A stretch of 64,000 nucleotides of DNA from Atrina japonica (GCA_030159075.1 BROG01000806.1:186001-250000), one strand, 5' to 3'. Counted from the stretch's first letter, positions 1 to 12,022 are shown. The notes: generated by a model not told the origin, from the letters alone. Made by a program: numbers and translations.

Positions 1-1833
1 TTCTTTGACAGTTGTAGCAGTCCCGTCTGTTGATACGCCAGCTGAAGTTTGTGTTTCTTTGGCAGTTGTAGCAGTCCCGTCTGATGTCACACCAGGTGTA
101 GTTTGTGTTTCCTGTACAGTTGTAGCAGTACCGTCTGTAGTTGCACCAGCTGTCGTTTGTGTTTCTTTGACAGTTGTAGCAGTGCCGTCCGTTGTTACAT
201 CAGCCGTAGATTGTGTTTCTTTGACAGTTGTAGCAGTACCATCTGTTGTTACACTAACTGTAGTTTGTGTTTCTTTGACAGTTGTAGCAATGCCGGCCGT
301 TGTTGCACCAGCTGTAGTTTGTGTTTCTTTGACAGTTGTAGCAGTACCATCTGTTGTTACACCAACTGTAGTTTGTGTTTCTTTGACAGTTGTAGCAGTG
401 TCGTCTATTGTTACACCAGCTGTAGTTTGTGTTTCTTTGACAGTTATTGCAGTACCGTCTGTTGATACACCAGTTGTAGCAGTGCCGACCGTTGTTACAC
501 CAACTGTAGTTTGTGTTTCTTTGACAGTTGTAGCAGTGCCGTCCGTTGTTACATCAGCCGTAGGTTGTGTTTCTTTGACAGTTGTAGCAGTCCCGTCTGT
601 TGATACACCAGCTGTAGTTTGTGTTTGTTTGACAGTTGTAGTAGTGCCGTCCGTTGTTACACCAACTGTAGTTTGCTGGAAAGTTGTAGCAGTGCCGTCT
701 GTTGTTACACCAACTGTAGTTTGTGTTTCTTTGACAGTTGTAGCAGTACCGTCTGTTGTTACACTAGCTGTAGTTTGTGTTTCTTTGACAGTTGTAGCAG
801 TGTCGTCTGTTGTTACACCAACTGTAGTTTGTGTTTCTTTGACAGTTGTAGCAGTGTCGTCTGTTGTTACACCAGCTGTAGTTTGTGTTTCCTGTACAGT
901 TGTAACAGTACCGTCTGTTGTTACAGCAGTTGTAGTTTGTGTTTCTTTGACTGTTATAGCAGTACCATCCGTTGTTACAGCACTTGTAGTTTGTGTTTCT
1001 TTGACTGTTGTAGCAGTGTCGTCTGTTGTTACACCAGCTGTAGTTTCTGTTTTTTGCACAGTTGTAGCAGTGCCGACCGTTGTTTCACCAGCCGTAGGTT
1101 GTGTTTCTTTGACAGTTGTAGCAGTCCCGTCTGTTGTTACACCAGCTGTCGTTTGTGTTTCTTTGACAGTTGTAGCAGTGCCGTCCGTTGTTACATCAGC
1201 TGTAGATTGTGCTTCTTTGACAGTTGTAGCAGTACCATCTGTTGTTACACCAGCTGTCGTCTTTGTTTCTTTGACAGTTGTAGCAGTACTGTCTGTTGAT
1301 ACACCAGCTGTAGTTTGTGTTTGTTTGACAGTTGTAGGAGTGCCGTCCGTTGTTACACCAACTGTAGTTTGCTGGAAAGTTGTAGCAGTGCCGTCTGTTG
1401 TTACACCAGCTGTAGTTTGTGTTTCTTTGACAGTTGTAGCAGTACCGTCTGTTGTTACACTAGCTGTAGTTTGTGTTTCTTGTACAGTTGTAGCAGTGCC
1501 CTCTGTTGTTACAGCAGCTGTAGTTTGTGTTTTTTGCACAGTTGTAGCAGTGCCGTCCGTTGTTACATAAGCCGTAGGTTGTGTTTCTTTGACAGTTGTA
1601 GCAGTCCCGTCTGTCGTTACACCAGCTGTAGTTTGTGTTTCTTGTACAGTTGTAGCAGTGCCGGCCGTTGTTGCACCAGCTGTAGTTTGTGTTTCTTGTA
1701 CAGTTGTAGCAGTGCCCTCTGTTGTTACACCAGCTGTATTTTGTGTTTCTTGCACAGTTGTAGCAGTGTCGTCCATTGTTACACCAGCTGTAGTTTGTGC
1801 TTCTTTGACAGTTGTAGCAGTGCCGTCTGTTGT
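1..1833 (-). repeat. 54-bp coding minisatellite, type B (TDGTATTVKETQTTAGVS-like)
   Basis: About 34 units of 54 bp run off the left edge. On the plus strand the shared word is gtgtttctttgacagttgta. On the minus strand they encode TDGTATTVKETQTTAGVS with substitutions, in the same frame as the type A array to the right. The plus strand is also open here over long stretches (Val-rich), which is a mirror effect of the repeat. Confidence 0.92.
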
Positions 1834-4800
1834 TGCTGTAGATGATTCTGGAACAGCTGTAATTGTGAAATATGTCGTGAAATCTGTAGTTAATGACGTT
1901 GTACCTTCAGTGGTAGTGTTGTCCGTCGCACTTTTGGTAGTGGACAACCCCAGGTGTGTTAGAGTACTATTTTGCTCACCAGTAACAGTTGATGACGATA
2001 GAACAGTACTGGCAGTGTGTGTTGTACCAGTAGTATCGCTTGATGTCGCTGGCACAGTATTAGTATTGATGTCTGTGATACCGGATGAAGTAGAAAAATC
2101 TGAAAAAGTTGAAACAGTTATTTCTGTTACACCTGTTGTAGAGGTCGAAGCCTTACCTTCTGCTGTACCATCTGTCGTAGTTGACATCGTATCTGCTGTA
2201 GAAGATGTGGTCGATGTTTCTTGAACAGTTGCAGCAATACTTTCTGATGCTGTACCAGCTGTAGAAGCTGTGTCCTGGACAGTAGTAGCGGTACTGGCTG
2301 ATGTTCCTGCAGCTGTTGTTGCTGTGTCTTGAAGAGTAGGGGCAGCAGTACCGCCTGATGTTAATGTAGCTGTAGTTGACGTATATTGATCAGTAGAATC
2401 AATAATATTAGATGTTCCTGCAGCTGTAGTCGATGGTTCTTGAACAGAAGTGGCAGTACTATCTGATGTTGCTATGACAGTAGTTGCTGTGTCTTGAACA
2501 ATTGTACCAGTACTATAAGATGTTGCTCCACCTGTAGTTAATGTTTCGTGAACAGAAATGACAGTACTGTCAGTTGTTGCACCAGCTGTAGTTGACATTT
2601 GTTGTACAGTTGAAGCATTATAATCTAATGATGTACCAGATGTCATTGCTGTGTACTGAACAGTTGTACCAGCACTGTCTGATGTTCCACCAGCTGTTGT
2701 TGCTGTATCTTGGACTGTTGTGGCACTGTCTGATGTTGCTCCCCCTGTAGTTGCTGTGTCTTGAACAGTACTATCAGTACTGTGTGATGTTGCTGTAGGC
2801 AAAGTTGACGTTTCCTGAACAGTAAAAGTAGTACTGCCTGATGCAACTCCTGTTGTACTTGCTATGTCTTGAACAGTAGAATTAGTACTGTCTGATGTTG
2901 CTTCTACTGTAGTTGCTGTGTTTTGAATAGTAGAAGTAGTACTGTGTGATGTTGCGGCAGCTGTTGTTGCTGTGTATTGAACAGAAGAAGTAGTACTGTC
3001 TGATGATGCATCAGCTGTTGTTCTTGTGTTTTGAACAGTAGAAATAGTACTGTCTGATGTTGATGCAGCTGCTGTTGCTGTTTCTTGTACAGTAGAAGTA
3101 GTACCGTCTGATGTTGTTCCTACAGCAGTTGATGTGACTTGAACAGTAGAAGTAGTACTATCTGATGTTGGTGCAGCTGTTGTTGCTGTTTCTGGAACAG
3201 TAGAATTAGTACTGTCTGATGTTACTCCTACAGCAGTTGATGTGACTTCAACAGTAGAAGCATTACTATCTGATGTTGGTGCAGCTGTTGTTGCTGTTTC
3301 CTGAACAGCAGAGGTAGTACTATCTGATGTTTGTGCAGCTGTTGTTGCTGTGTCTTGAACAGTAGAAGTAGTACTATCTGATGTTGGTGCAGCTGTTGTT
3401 GCTGTTTCATGTACAGTAGAAGTAGTACCGTCTGAATTTGTTCCGACTGTAGTTGATGTGTCTTGAACAGTAGAAGTAGTACTGTCTGATGTTGTTTCTA
3501 CTGTAGATGCTGTATTTTGAATAGTAGAAGTAGTACTGTCTGATGTTGCATCAGCTGTTGTTGTTGTGTCTTGAACAGTAGAAATAGTATTGTCTGGTGT
3601 TGCTGCAGCTGTTGTTGCTGTTTCTTGTACAGTAGAAGTAGTACCGTCTGATGTTGTTCCTACAGCAGTTGATGTGACTTCAACAGTAGAAGTAGTACTA
3701 TCTGATGTCTGTGCAGCTGTTGTTGCGGTGTCTTGAACAGTAGAAGTAGTACCGTCAGATGTTGGTGCAGCTGTTGTCGTTGTGTCCTGAACAGTGGAAG
3801 TAGTACTCTCTGATGTTGCTCCTACAGTAGTTTCTGTTTCTTGAACAGTAGCAGTATTACCGTCTGATGTTGCTCCTACCGTAGTTGCTGTGCCTTGAAC
3901 AGTAGAAGTAGTACTGTCTGATGTTAATCCAGCTGTTGTTTCTGTGCCTTGAACAGTAGAAGTAGTACTATCTGATATTCGTGCAGCTGTTGTTGCTGTT
4001 TCTTGTACAGTAGAAGTAGTACCGTCTGATGTTGTTCCTACTGCACTTGATGTGACTTGAATAGTAGAAGTAGTACTATCTGATGTTGGTGCATCTGTTG
4101 TTGCTGTGTCTTGAACAGTAGAAGTAGTGCCGTCTGATGTTGGTGCAGCTGTTGTTGCTGTGTCTTGAACAGTAGAAGTAGTACCGTCTGATGTTGGTGC
4201 AGCTGTTGTTGTTGTGTCTTGAACAGTAGAAGTAGTACTATCTGATGTTGGTGCAGCTGTTGCTGCTGTGTCTTGAACAGTAGAAGTAGTATCGTCTGAC
4301 GTTGGTGCAGCTGTTGTTGTTGTGTTTTGAACAGTAGAAGTAGTACTATCTGATGTTGGTGCAGCTGTTGTTGCTGTGTTTTGAACAGTAGAAGTAGTAC
4401 TGTCTGTTGTTGGTGCAGTTGTTGTTGCTGTGTCTTGAACAGTAGAAGTAGTAGCGTCTGATATTTGTGCAGCTGTTGTTGCTGTTTCTTGAACAGTAGA
4501 AGTAGTACTATCTGATGTTGGTGCACCTGTTGTTGTTGTGTCTTGAACAGTAGAAGTAGTACTATCTGGTGTTTGTGCAGCTGTTGTCGCTGTGTCTTGA
4601 ACAGTAGAAGTAGTACTGTCTGAAGTCACTCCTACAGCAGTTGATGTGACTTCAACAGTAAAAGTAGTACTATCTGATGTTGCTGCAGCTGTTGTTGCTG
4701 TTTCCTGTACAGTAGAAGTAGTACCGTCGGATGTTGTTCCTACTGTAGATGATGTGACTTGAACAGTAGAAGTACTACTATCTGATGTTGGAGCAGCTGT

Positions 4801-7800
4801 TGTTGCTGTTTCCTGTACAGTAGAAGTAGTACCGTCTGATGTTGTTTCAACAGCAGTTGATGTGACTTGAACAGTAGAAGTAATACTATCTGATGTTGAT
4901 GCAGCTGTTGTTGCTGTTTCTTGTACAGTAGAAGTGGTACCATCTGATGTTGTTCCTACAGCAGTTGATGTGACTTGAACAGAAGAAGTAGTACTATCTG
5001 ATGTTGGTGCAGCTGTTGTTGCTGTGTCTTGAACAGTAGAAGTAGTACTGTCTGATGTCACTCCTACAGCAGTTGATGTGAGTTCAACAGTAGAAGTAGT
5101 ACTATCTGAAGTTGCTGCAGCTGTTGTTGCTGTTTCTTGTACAGTAGAAGTAGTTCTGTCTGATGTCACTCCTATAGTAGTTGATGTGACTTCAACAGTA
5201 GAAGTAGTACTATCTGATGTTGGTGCAGCTGTTGTTGCTGTGTCTTGAACAGTAGAAGTAGTACTATCTGATGTTGCTGCAGCTGTTGTTGCTGTTTCGT
5301 ATACAGTAGAAGTAGTACCGCCTGATGTTGTTCCTACTGTAGTTGATGTGACTTGAATAGTAGAAGTAGTACTATCTGATGTTGGAGCAGATGTTGTTGC
5401 TGTGTCTTGAACAGTAGAAGTAGTACCGTCTGATGTTGCATCAGCTGTTGTTGTTGTGTCTTGAACAGTAGAAATAGTACTGTTTGATGTTGGTGCAGCT
5501 GTTGTTGCTGTGTCTTCAACAGTAGAAGTAGTACTGTCGGAAGTCACTCCTACAGCAGTTGATGTGACTTCAACAGCAGAAGTAGAGCTATCTGATGTTG
5601 GTGCAGCTGTTGTTGTTATGTCTTGAATAGTAGAAGTAGTACCGTCTGATGTTGGTCCAGCTGTTGTTGTTTTGTCTTGAACAGTAGAAGTAGTACCGTG
5701 TGATGTTGGTGCAGTTGTTGTTGCTGTGTCTTGAACAGTAGAAGTAGTACTGTCTGATGTTGCATCAGCTGTTGTTGTTGTGTCTTGAACAGTAGAAATA
5801 GTACTGTCTGATGTTGCTGCAGCTGTTGTTGCTGTGTCTTGAACAGTAGAAGTAGTACTGTCGGAAGTCACTCCTACAGCAGTTGATGTGACTTCATCAG
5901 TAGAAGTAGAGCTATCTGATGTTGGTGCAGCTGTTGTTGTTTTGTCTTGAACAGTAGAAGTAGTACCGTCTGATGTTGGTCCAGCTGTTGTTGTTGAGTC
6001 TTGAACATTAGAAGTAGTACTGTGTGATGTTGGTGCAGTTGTTGTTGCTGTGTCTTGAACAGTAGAAGTAGTACTATCTGATGTTGGTGCAGCTGTTGTT
6101 GTTGTGTCTTGAACAGTAGAAGTAGTACTATCTGATGTTTGTGCAGCTGTTGTCGCTGTTTCCTGTACAGTAGAAGTAGTACCGTCTGAAGATGTTCCTA
6201 CTGTAGATGATGTGACTTCAACAGTAGAAGTAGTACTATCTGATGTTGGTGCAGCTGTTGTTGCTGTGTCTTGAACAGTAGAAGTAGTACTATCTGATGT
6301 TGCTGCAGCTGTTGTTGCTGTTTCCTGTACAGTAGAAGTAGTACCGTCTGATGATGTTCCTACTGTAGATGATGTGACTTGAACAGTAGAAGTAGTACTA
6401 TCTGATGTTGGAGCAGATGTTGTTGCTGTGTCTTGAATAGTAGAAGGTGTACCGTCTGATGTTGTTGCTACAGCAGTTGATGTGACTTGAACAGTAGAAG
6501 TAGTACTATCTGATGTAGCTGCATCTGTTGTTGCTGTTTCTTGAACAGTAGAAGTAGTGCCGTCTGATGTTGTTCCTACAGCAGTTGATGTGACTTGAAC
6601 AGTAGAAGTAGTACTATCTGATGTTGATGCAGCTGTTGTTGCTGTGTCTTCAATAGTAGAAGTAGTACCGTCTGATGTTGTTCCTACAGCAGTTGATGTG
6701 ACTTGAACAGTAGAAGTAGTATTATCTGATGTTGGTGCAGCTGTTGTTGCTGTTTCTTGAACAGAAGAAGGAGTACTATCTGATGTTGGAGCAGCTGTTG
6801 TTGCTGTGTCTTCAACAGTAGAAGTAGTACTGTCTGATGTCACTCCTACAGCAGTTGATGTGACTTCAACAGTAGAAGTAGTACTATCTGATGTTGCTGC
6901 AGCTGTTGTTGCTATTTCTTTTATAGTAGAAGTAGTTCTGTCTGATGTCACTCCTATAACAGTTGATGTGACTTCAACAGTAGAAGTAGTACTATCTGAT
7001 GTTGGTGCAGCTGTTGTTGCTGTGTCTTGAACAGTAGAAGTAGTACTATATGATGTTGCTGCAGCTGTTGTTGCTGTTTCGTATACAGTAGAAGTAGTAC
7101 CGTCTGATGTTGTTCCTACTGTAGTTGATGTGACTTGAACAGTAGAAGTAGTACTATCTGATGTTGCTGCATCTGTTGTTGCTGTTTCTTGAACAGTAGA
7201 AGTAGTACCGTCTGATATTGTTCCTACAGAATTTGATGTGACTTGAACAGTAGAAGTAGTACTATCTGATGTTGATGCAGCTGTTGTTGCTGTGTTCTTG
7301 TATAGTATAAGTAGTACCGTCTGATGTTGTTCCTATAGCAGTTGATGTGACTTCAACAGTAGAAGTAGTATTATCTGATGTTGGTGCAGCTGTTGTTGCT
7401 GTTGTCTTGAACAGAAGAATGAGTACTATCTGATGTTGGAGCAGCTGTTGTTGCTGTGTCTTCAACAGTAGAAGTAGTACTGTCTGATGTTGTTCCTACA
7501 GTAGTTGATGTGACTTCAATAGTAGAAGTAGTACTATCTGATGTTGGAGCAGCTGTTGTTGCTATGTCTTGAATAGTAGAAGTAGTACTGTCTGATGTCA
7601 CTCCATAACAGTTGATGTGACTTCAACAGTAGAAGTAGTACTATCTGATGTTGGTGCAGCTGTTGTTGCTGTGTCTTGAACAGTAAAAGTAGTACTATAT
7701 GAATGTCACTGCCTGTTGTTGCTGTTTCGTATACAGTAGAAGTAGTACCGTCTGATGTTGTTCCTACTGTAGTTGATGTGACTTGAACAGTAGAAGTACT

Positions 7801-10800
7801 ACTATCTGATGTTGGAGCAGCTGTTGTTGCTGTGTCTTGAATAGTAGAAGTAGTACCGTCTGATATTGTTCCTACAGAATTTGATGTGATTTGAACAGTA
7901 GAAGTAGTTCTATCTGATGTTGCTGCAGCTGTTGTTGCTGTTTCTTGTACAGTATAAGTAGTACCGTCTGATGTTACTCCTATAGCAGTTGATGTGACTT
8001 CAACAGTAGAATTAGTACTATCTGATGTTGGAGCAGATGTTGTTGCTGTGTCTTGAACAGTAGAAGTAGTACTGTCTGATGTTGCATCAGCTGTTGTTGT
8101 TGTGTCTTGAACAGTAGAAATAGTACTGTCTGATGTTGCTGCAGGTGTTGTTACTGTGTCTTGAACAGTAGAAGTAGTACTGTCTGAAGTCACTCCTACA
8201 GCAGTTGATGTGACTTCAACAGTAGAAGTAGTACTATCTGATGTTGGTGCAGCTGTTGTTGCTGTGTCTTGAACAGTAGAAGTAGTACTATCTGATGTTG
8301 CTGCAGCTGTTGTTGCTGTTTCCTGTACAGTAAAAGTAGTACCGTCTGATGATGTTCCTACTGTAGATGATGTGACTTGAATAGTAGATGTAGTACTGAT
8401 GCATGCTATTGTTGTTGTGTATTGCAGCTGTCTGATATTGCTGCAGCTGTTGTTGCTGTGTCTTGAATAGTAGAAGTAGTACCGTCTGATTTTGTTCCTA
8501 CAGCATTTGATGTGACTTGAACAGTAGAAGTAGTACTATCTGATGTTGGTGCAGCTGTTGTTGCTGTTTCTTGTACAGTAGAAGTAGTACCGTCTGATGT
8601 TGTTCTACTGTTGATGTTGACTTGAACAGTAGAAGTAGTACTGTCTATCTGAGCTGTTGTTGCTGTGTCTTGAACAGTAGAAGTAGTCTGATGTGTTCCT
8701 TACAGCAGTTGTGTGAACAGTAGAAGTAGTACTATCTGATGTTGGTGCAGCTGTTGTTGCTGTTTCTTGTACAGTAGAAGTAGTACTGTCTGATGTCACT
8801 CCTATAGCAGTTGATGTGACTTCAACAGTTGCAGTAGTACTGTCTGATGTTGCTGCAGCTGTTGTTGCTGTGTCTTGAACAGTAGAAGTAGTACCGTCTG
8901 ATGTTGTGCAGCTATTGTTGTTGTGTCCTGAACCGTAGAAGTAGTACTATGTGATGTTCAACTGTTGTTGTTGTTTCTTGAACAGTAGAAGTAGTACTAT
9001 CTGATGTTGGTGCAGCTGTTGTTGCTGTTTCGTATACAGTAGAAGTAGTACCGTCTGATGATGTTCCTACTGTAGTTGATGTGACGTGAATAGTAGAAGT
9101 AGTACTGTCTGATGTTGCATCAGCTGTTGTTGCTGTGTCTTGAACAGTAGAAGTAGTACTGTCTGATGTTGCTGCAGCTGTTGTTGCTGTGTCTTGAACA
9201 GTAGAAGTAGTAACGTCTGATGTTGTTCCTACAGCAGTTGATGTGACTTGAACAGTAGAAGTAGTACTATCTGATGTTGGAGCAGATGTTGTTGCTGTGT
9301 CTTGAACAGTAGAAGTAGTACTGTCTGATGTTGCATCACAGCAGTTGTTGTGACTTGAACAGTAGAAGTAGTACTGTCTGATGTTGCTGCAGCTGTTGTT
9401 GCTGTGTCTTGAACAGTAGAAGTAGTACCGTCTGATGTTGTTCCTACAGCAGTTGATGTGACTTCAACAGTAGAAGTAGTACTATCTGATGTTGGTGCAG
9501 CTGTTGTTGCTGTTTCTTGTACAGAAGAAGTAGAACCGCCTGATGTTACTCCTACAGCAGTTGATGTGACTTCAACAGTTGCAGTAGTACTGTCTGATGT
9601 TGCTGCAGCTGTTGTTGCTGTGTCTTGAACAGTAGAAGTAGTACCGTCTGATGTTGGTGCAGCTATTGTTGTTGTGTCTTGAACAGTAGAAGTAGTACTA
9701 TCTGATGTTGCTGCAGCTGTTGTTGTTGTTTCTTGAACAGTAGAAGTAGTACTATCTGATGTTGCTGCAGCTGTTGTTGCTGTGTCTTGAACAGTAGAAG
9801 TAGTACCGTCTGATGTTGTTCCTACTGTAGTTGATGTGACATGAATAGTAGAAGTAGTACTATCTGATGTTGGAGCAGCTGTTGTTGCTGTGTCTTGAAC
9901 AGTAAAAGTAGTACTTTCTGATGTTGTTCCTACTGTTGTTGCCGTGTCATTTATAGCAGAACTAGTACTTTCTGATGTTTCTCCTACTGTAGTTGATGTG
10001 ACTTGAACAGTAGAAGTAGTACTATCTGATGTTGGTGCAGATGTTGTTGCTGTTTCTTGAACAGTAGAAGTAGTATTGTCTGATGTCACTCCTACAGCAG
10101 TTGATGTGACTTCAACAGTAGAAGTAGTACTATCTGATGTTGCTGCAGCTGTTGTTGCTGTGTCTTGAAGAGTAAAAGTAGTACCGTCTGATGTTGTTCC
10201 TACCGCAGTTGATGTGACTTTGAAGTTGTTACATCTGATGTTGGTGCAGCTGTTGTTGCTGTGTCTTGTACAGTAGAGGTAGTACTATCTGATGTTTGTG
10301 CAGCTGTTGTCTCTGTGTCTTGAACAGTAGAAGTAGTACTGTCTGATGTTATTCCTACAGCAGTTGCTGTGTCTTGAACAGTAGAAGTAGTACTTTCTGA
10401 TGTTGCATCAGCTGTTGTTGTTGTGTCTTGAACAGTAGAAATAATACTGTCTGGTGTTGCTGCAGCTGTTGTTGCTGTGTCTTCAACAGTAGAAGTAGTA
10501 CCGTCTGATGTTGTTCCTACAGCAGTTGCTGTGTCTTGAACAATAGAAGTAGTACTGTCTGATGTTGCATCAGCTGTTGTTGTTGTGTCTTGATCAGTAG
10601 AAATAATACTGTCTGATGTTGGTGCAGCCGTTGTTGCTGATTCTTGAACAGTAGAAGTAGTACTATCTGATGTTGTTCCTACTGTTGTTGCCGTGTCATG
10701 TATAGTAGAACTAGTACTTTCTGATATTTCTCCTACTGTAGTTGATGTGACTTGAACAGTAGAAGTAGAACTATCTGATGTTGGTGCAGCTGTTGTTGCT

Positions 10801-12011
10801 GTTTCTTGTAGAGTAGAAGTAGTATTCTCTGATGTTGTTCCTACTGTGGTTGATGTGGCTTGAACAGAAGAAGTGGTACTGTCTGATGTTCCCGCAGTCA
10901 TAGTTGATGTATCGAGAACAGTAGAGGTAGTACTGTCTGATGTTGCTGCAGTTGTTGTTAATGTGACTTGAGCATTAGAAGTTGTAGTATCTGATGTTGC
11001 TCCTACTGTACTTGATGTAGCTTGAACAGTAGTAGAACTGTCTGATGAGGCTGCAGCTATTGTTGCTGTGCCTTGAACAGTAGAAGTAGTACTGTCTGAT
11101 GTTGGTGCAGCTGTTGTTGCTGTGTCTTGAAGAGTAGAAGTAGTACTAACTGATGTTGGTGTAGCTGTTGTTGCTGTGTCTTGAACAGTAGAAGTAGTAC
11201 CGTCTGATGTTAGTGCAGCTGTTGTTGCTGTGTCTTGAACAGTAGAAGTAGTACTGTCTGATGTTGCTCCTACTGTAGTTTCTGTGTCTTGGACAGTAGA
11301 AGAACTACTATCTGATGTTGGTGCAGCTGTTGTTGCTGTTTCTTGTACAGTATAACTAGTACTCTCTGATGTTGCTATAGCTGTAGTTGATGTGACTTGA
11401 ACAGTAGAAGTAGTACTGTCTGATGTTGCTTCCGCTGTTGTTGCTGTGTCTTGAACAGTAGAGGTAGTACTATCTGATGTCGCTGCATCTGTTGTTGCGG
11501 TGTCTTGAACAGTAGAACTAGCAGCTGTTGTTTCTGTGTTTTGTATAGCAGAAGTAGTACTCTCTGTTGGTGTAGCTGTTGTTGATGTGTCTTGTACAGT
11601 AGCACTAGTACTCTCTGATGTTGGTGCAGCTGTTGTTGCTGTGTCTTGAACAGTAGAAGTAGTACTGTCTGATGTTGATACAGCTGTAGTCGATGTTTCA
11701 TTAAGAGTTGAAACAGTACTGCTTGTCGTTTCACTGCCTATTATTGTTGTGATCTGGGTGGTTGTACCAGTAGTAGTCGATGTGTATTGTACATTTGTAG
11801 CTGTACTTCCTGACGTTGTTCCTACTGTAGTTGATGTTTCCTCAACAGTTGTAGCACTTGGCACAGATGACGTATAGGGCGCTGTCGACTCTGTTTTTAC
11901 AATAGCGCTTTGGCAAGCTAATAATAGTATTGTCAATAAATATACTATTTCTAAATTATTGTTCTTTCTCCCTCTCTGTGTACATGGTATCCTTGTGGTA
12001 ACTTCTCTCAT
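1..12011 (-). CDS. Secreted mucin-like Ser/Thr-rich tandem-repeat protein (3' end outside window; frame interrupted)
   Basis: Reading leftward from 12,011, the protein starts MREVTTRIPCTQRGRKNNN, then has a hydrophobic stretch (EIVYLLTILLLACQSAIV, residues about 21-38) typical of a signal peptide. After it come Thr/Ser-rich segments and about two hundred 18-residue repeats (54 bp) of the type TSDSTTSTVQDTATTAAP, alternating with variants such as TSDGTTSTVQVTSTTVG. Beyond a linker (about 1,834-2,220) the repeat changes to TDGTATTVKETQTTAGVS. The repeats have almost no Cys or aromatic residues, as expected for a densely O-glycosylated mucin domain. A pyrimidine tract and AG (tatcttttcag) sit directly before the ATG, so this is probably exon 2 and the start codon is the first exon base. 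The N-terminal frame stops at 10,200 because of a local deletion near 10,215; the rest reads in another frame, open from 7,290 to 1. A mucus, shell-matrix or surface-coat role is inference from composition only. It could also be a decaying pseudogene. Confidence 0.72.
1834..2220 (-). other. Non-repetitive linker inside the mucin-like coding array
   Basis: The 54-bp period is lost here but the minus-strand frame stays open with no stop. The encoded linker keeps high Ser/Thr/Val and has the only aromatic cluster of the array (TTDFTTYFTITAVPESS near 1,840-1,900). It separates the type A repeats from the type B repeats and may mark an ancient domain boundary. Confidence 0.65.
2221..11700 (-). repeat. 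54-bp coding minisatellite, type A (TSDSTTSTVQDTATTAAP-like)
   Basis: The 54-bp period is plain by eye: the word tgatgttggtgcagctgttg recurs every 54 bp on the plus strand. Two alternating flavours are visible. One ends in gcagctgttgttgctgtgtc (encoding DTATTAA) and the other in cctacagcagttgatgtgac (encoding VTSTAVG), so parts of the array are dimeric with a 108-bp period. The right edge (11,000-11,700) and left edge (2,221-2,640) are more diverged than the core. Confidence 0.93.
10200..12011 (-). CDS. N-terminal intact part of the mucin-like gene (603 aa as read)
   Basis: This is the only stretch with both a start and a signal peptide. Residues 1-38 form the N-region and hydrophobic core. 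Residues about 39-110 are non-periodic Thr/Ser-rich sequence, and from about 110 the 18-residue repeats begin in degenerate form (TSDSTTSTVQDTATTAAPTS). The frame ends with TSKSHQLR and a stop, which is an out-of-frame reading caused by a net loss of about 7 bp relative to neighbouring repeats at 10,213-10,240. Repeat units here are more varied than in the main array, as expected at an array edge. As read, a cell would make a 603-residue secreted Thr/Ser-rich protein. If the 7-bp loss is an assembly or sequencing error, the product is several thousand residues long. Confidence 0.7.
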   Translation of the reverse strand: MREVTTRIPCTQRGRKNNNLEIVYLLTILLLACQSAIVKTESTAPYTSSVPSATTVEETSTTVGTTSGSTATNVQYTSTTTGTTTQITTIIGSETTSSTVSTLNETSTTAVSTSDSTTSTVQDTATTAAPTSESTSATVQDTSTTATPTESTTSAIQNTETTAASSTVQDTATTDAATSDSTTSTVQDTATTAEATSDSTTSTVQVTSTTAIATSESTSYTVQETATTAAPTSDSSSSTVQDTETTVGATSDSTTSTVQDTATTAALTSDGTTSTVQDTATTATPTSVSTTSTLQDTATTAAPTSDSTTSTVQGTATIAAASSDSSTTVQATSSTVGATSDTTTSNAQVTLTTTAATSDSTTSTVLDTSTMTAGTSDSTTSSVQATSTTVGTTSENTTSTLQETATTAAPTSDSSTSTVQVTSTTVGEISESTSSTIHDTATTVGTTSDSTTSTVQESATTAAPTSDSIISTDQDTTTTADATSDSTTSIVQDTATAVGTTSDGTTSTVEDTATTAAATPDSIISTVQDTTTTADATSESTTSTVQDTATAVGITSDSTTSTVQDTETTAAQTSDSTTSTVQDTATTAAPTSDVTTSKSHQLR

Positions 12012-12022
12012 CTGAAAAGATA
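12012..12022 (-). promoter_or_regulatory. Putative splice acceptor in front of the mucin-like exon
   Basis: On the minus strand the sequence reads ttttatcttttcag and then ATGAGAGAAG. A pyrimidine tract ending in AG directly before the ATG fits a 3' splice site, which implies a 5' exon further right. No such exon was recognised. Confidence 0.5.

Noticed and set aside
5..2224. Long plus-strand Val-rich reading frames (521 and 211 codons)
   Set aside because: They are mirror readings of the minus-strand repeat. The signal peptide, mucin composition and frame continuity favour the minus strand, and the plus product has no start context or family features.
2643..5519. Minus-strand Gln/Leu/His-rich frames (HQHQIVLLLLFKTQQQQL type)
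   Set aside because: Shadow frame, offset by one base from the Thr/Ser frame of the same repeats. It exists only because the repeat lacks stops in that frame.
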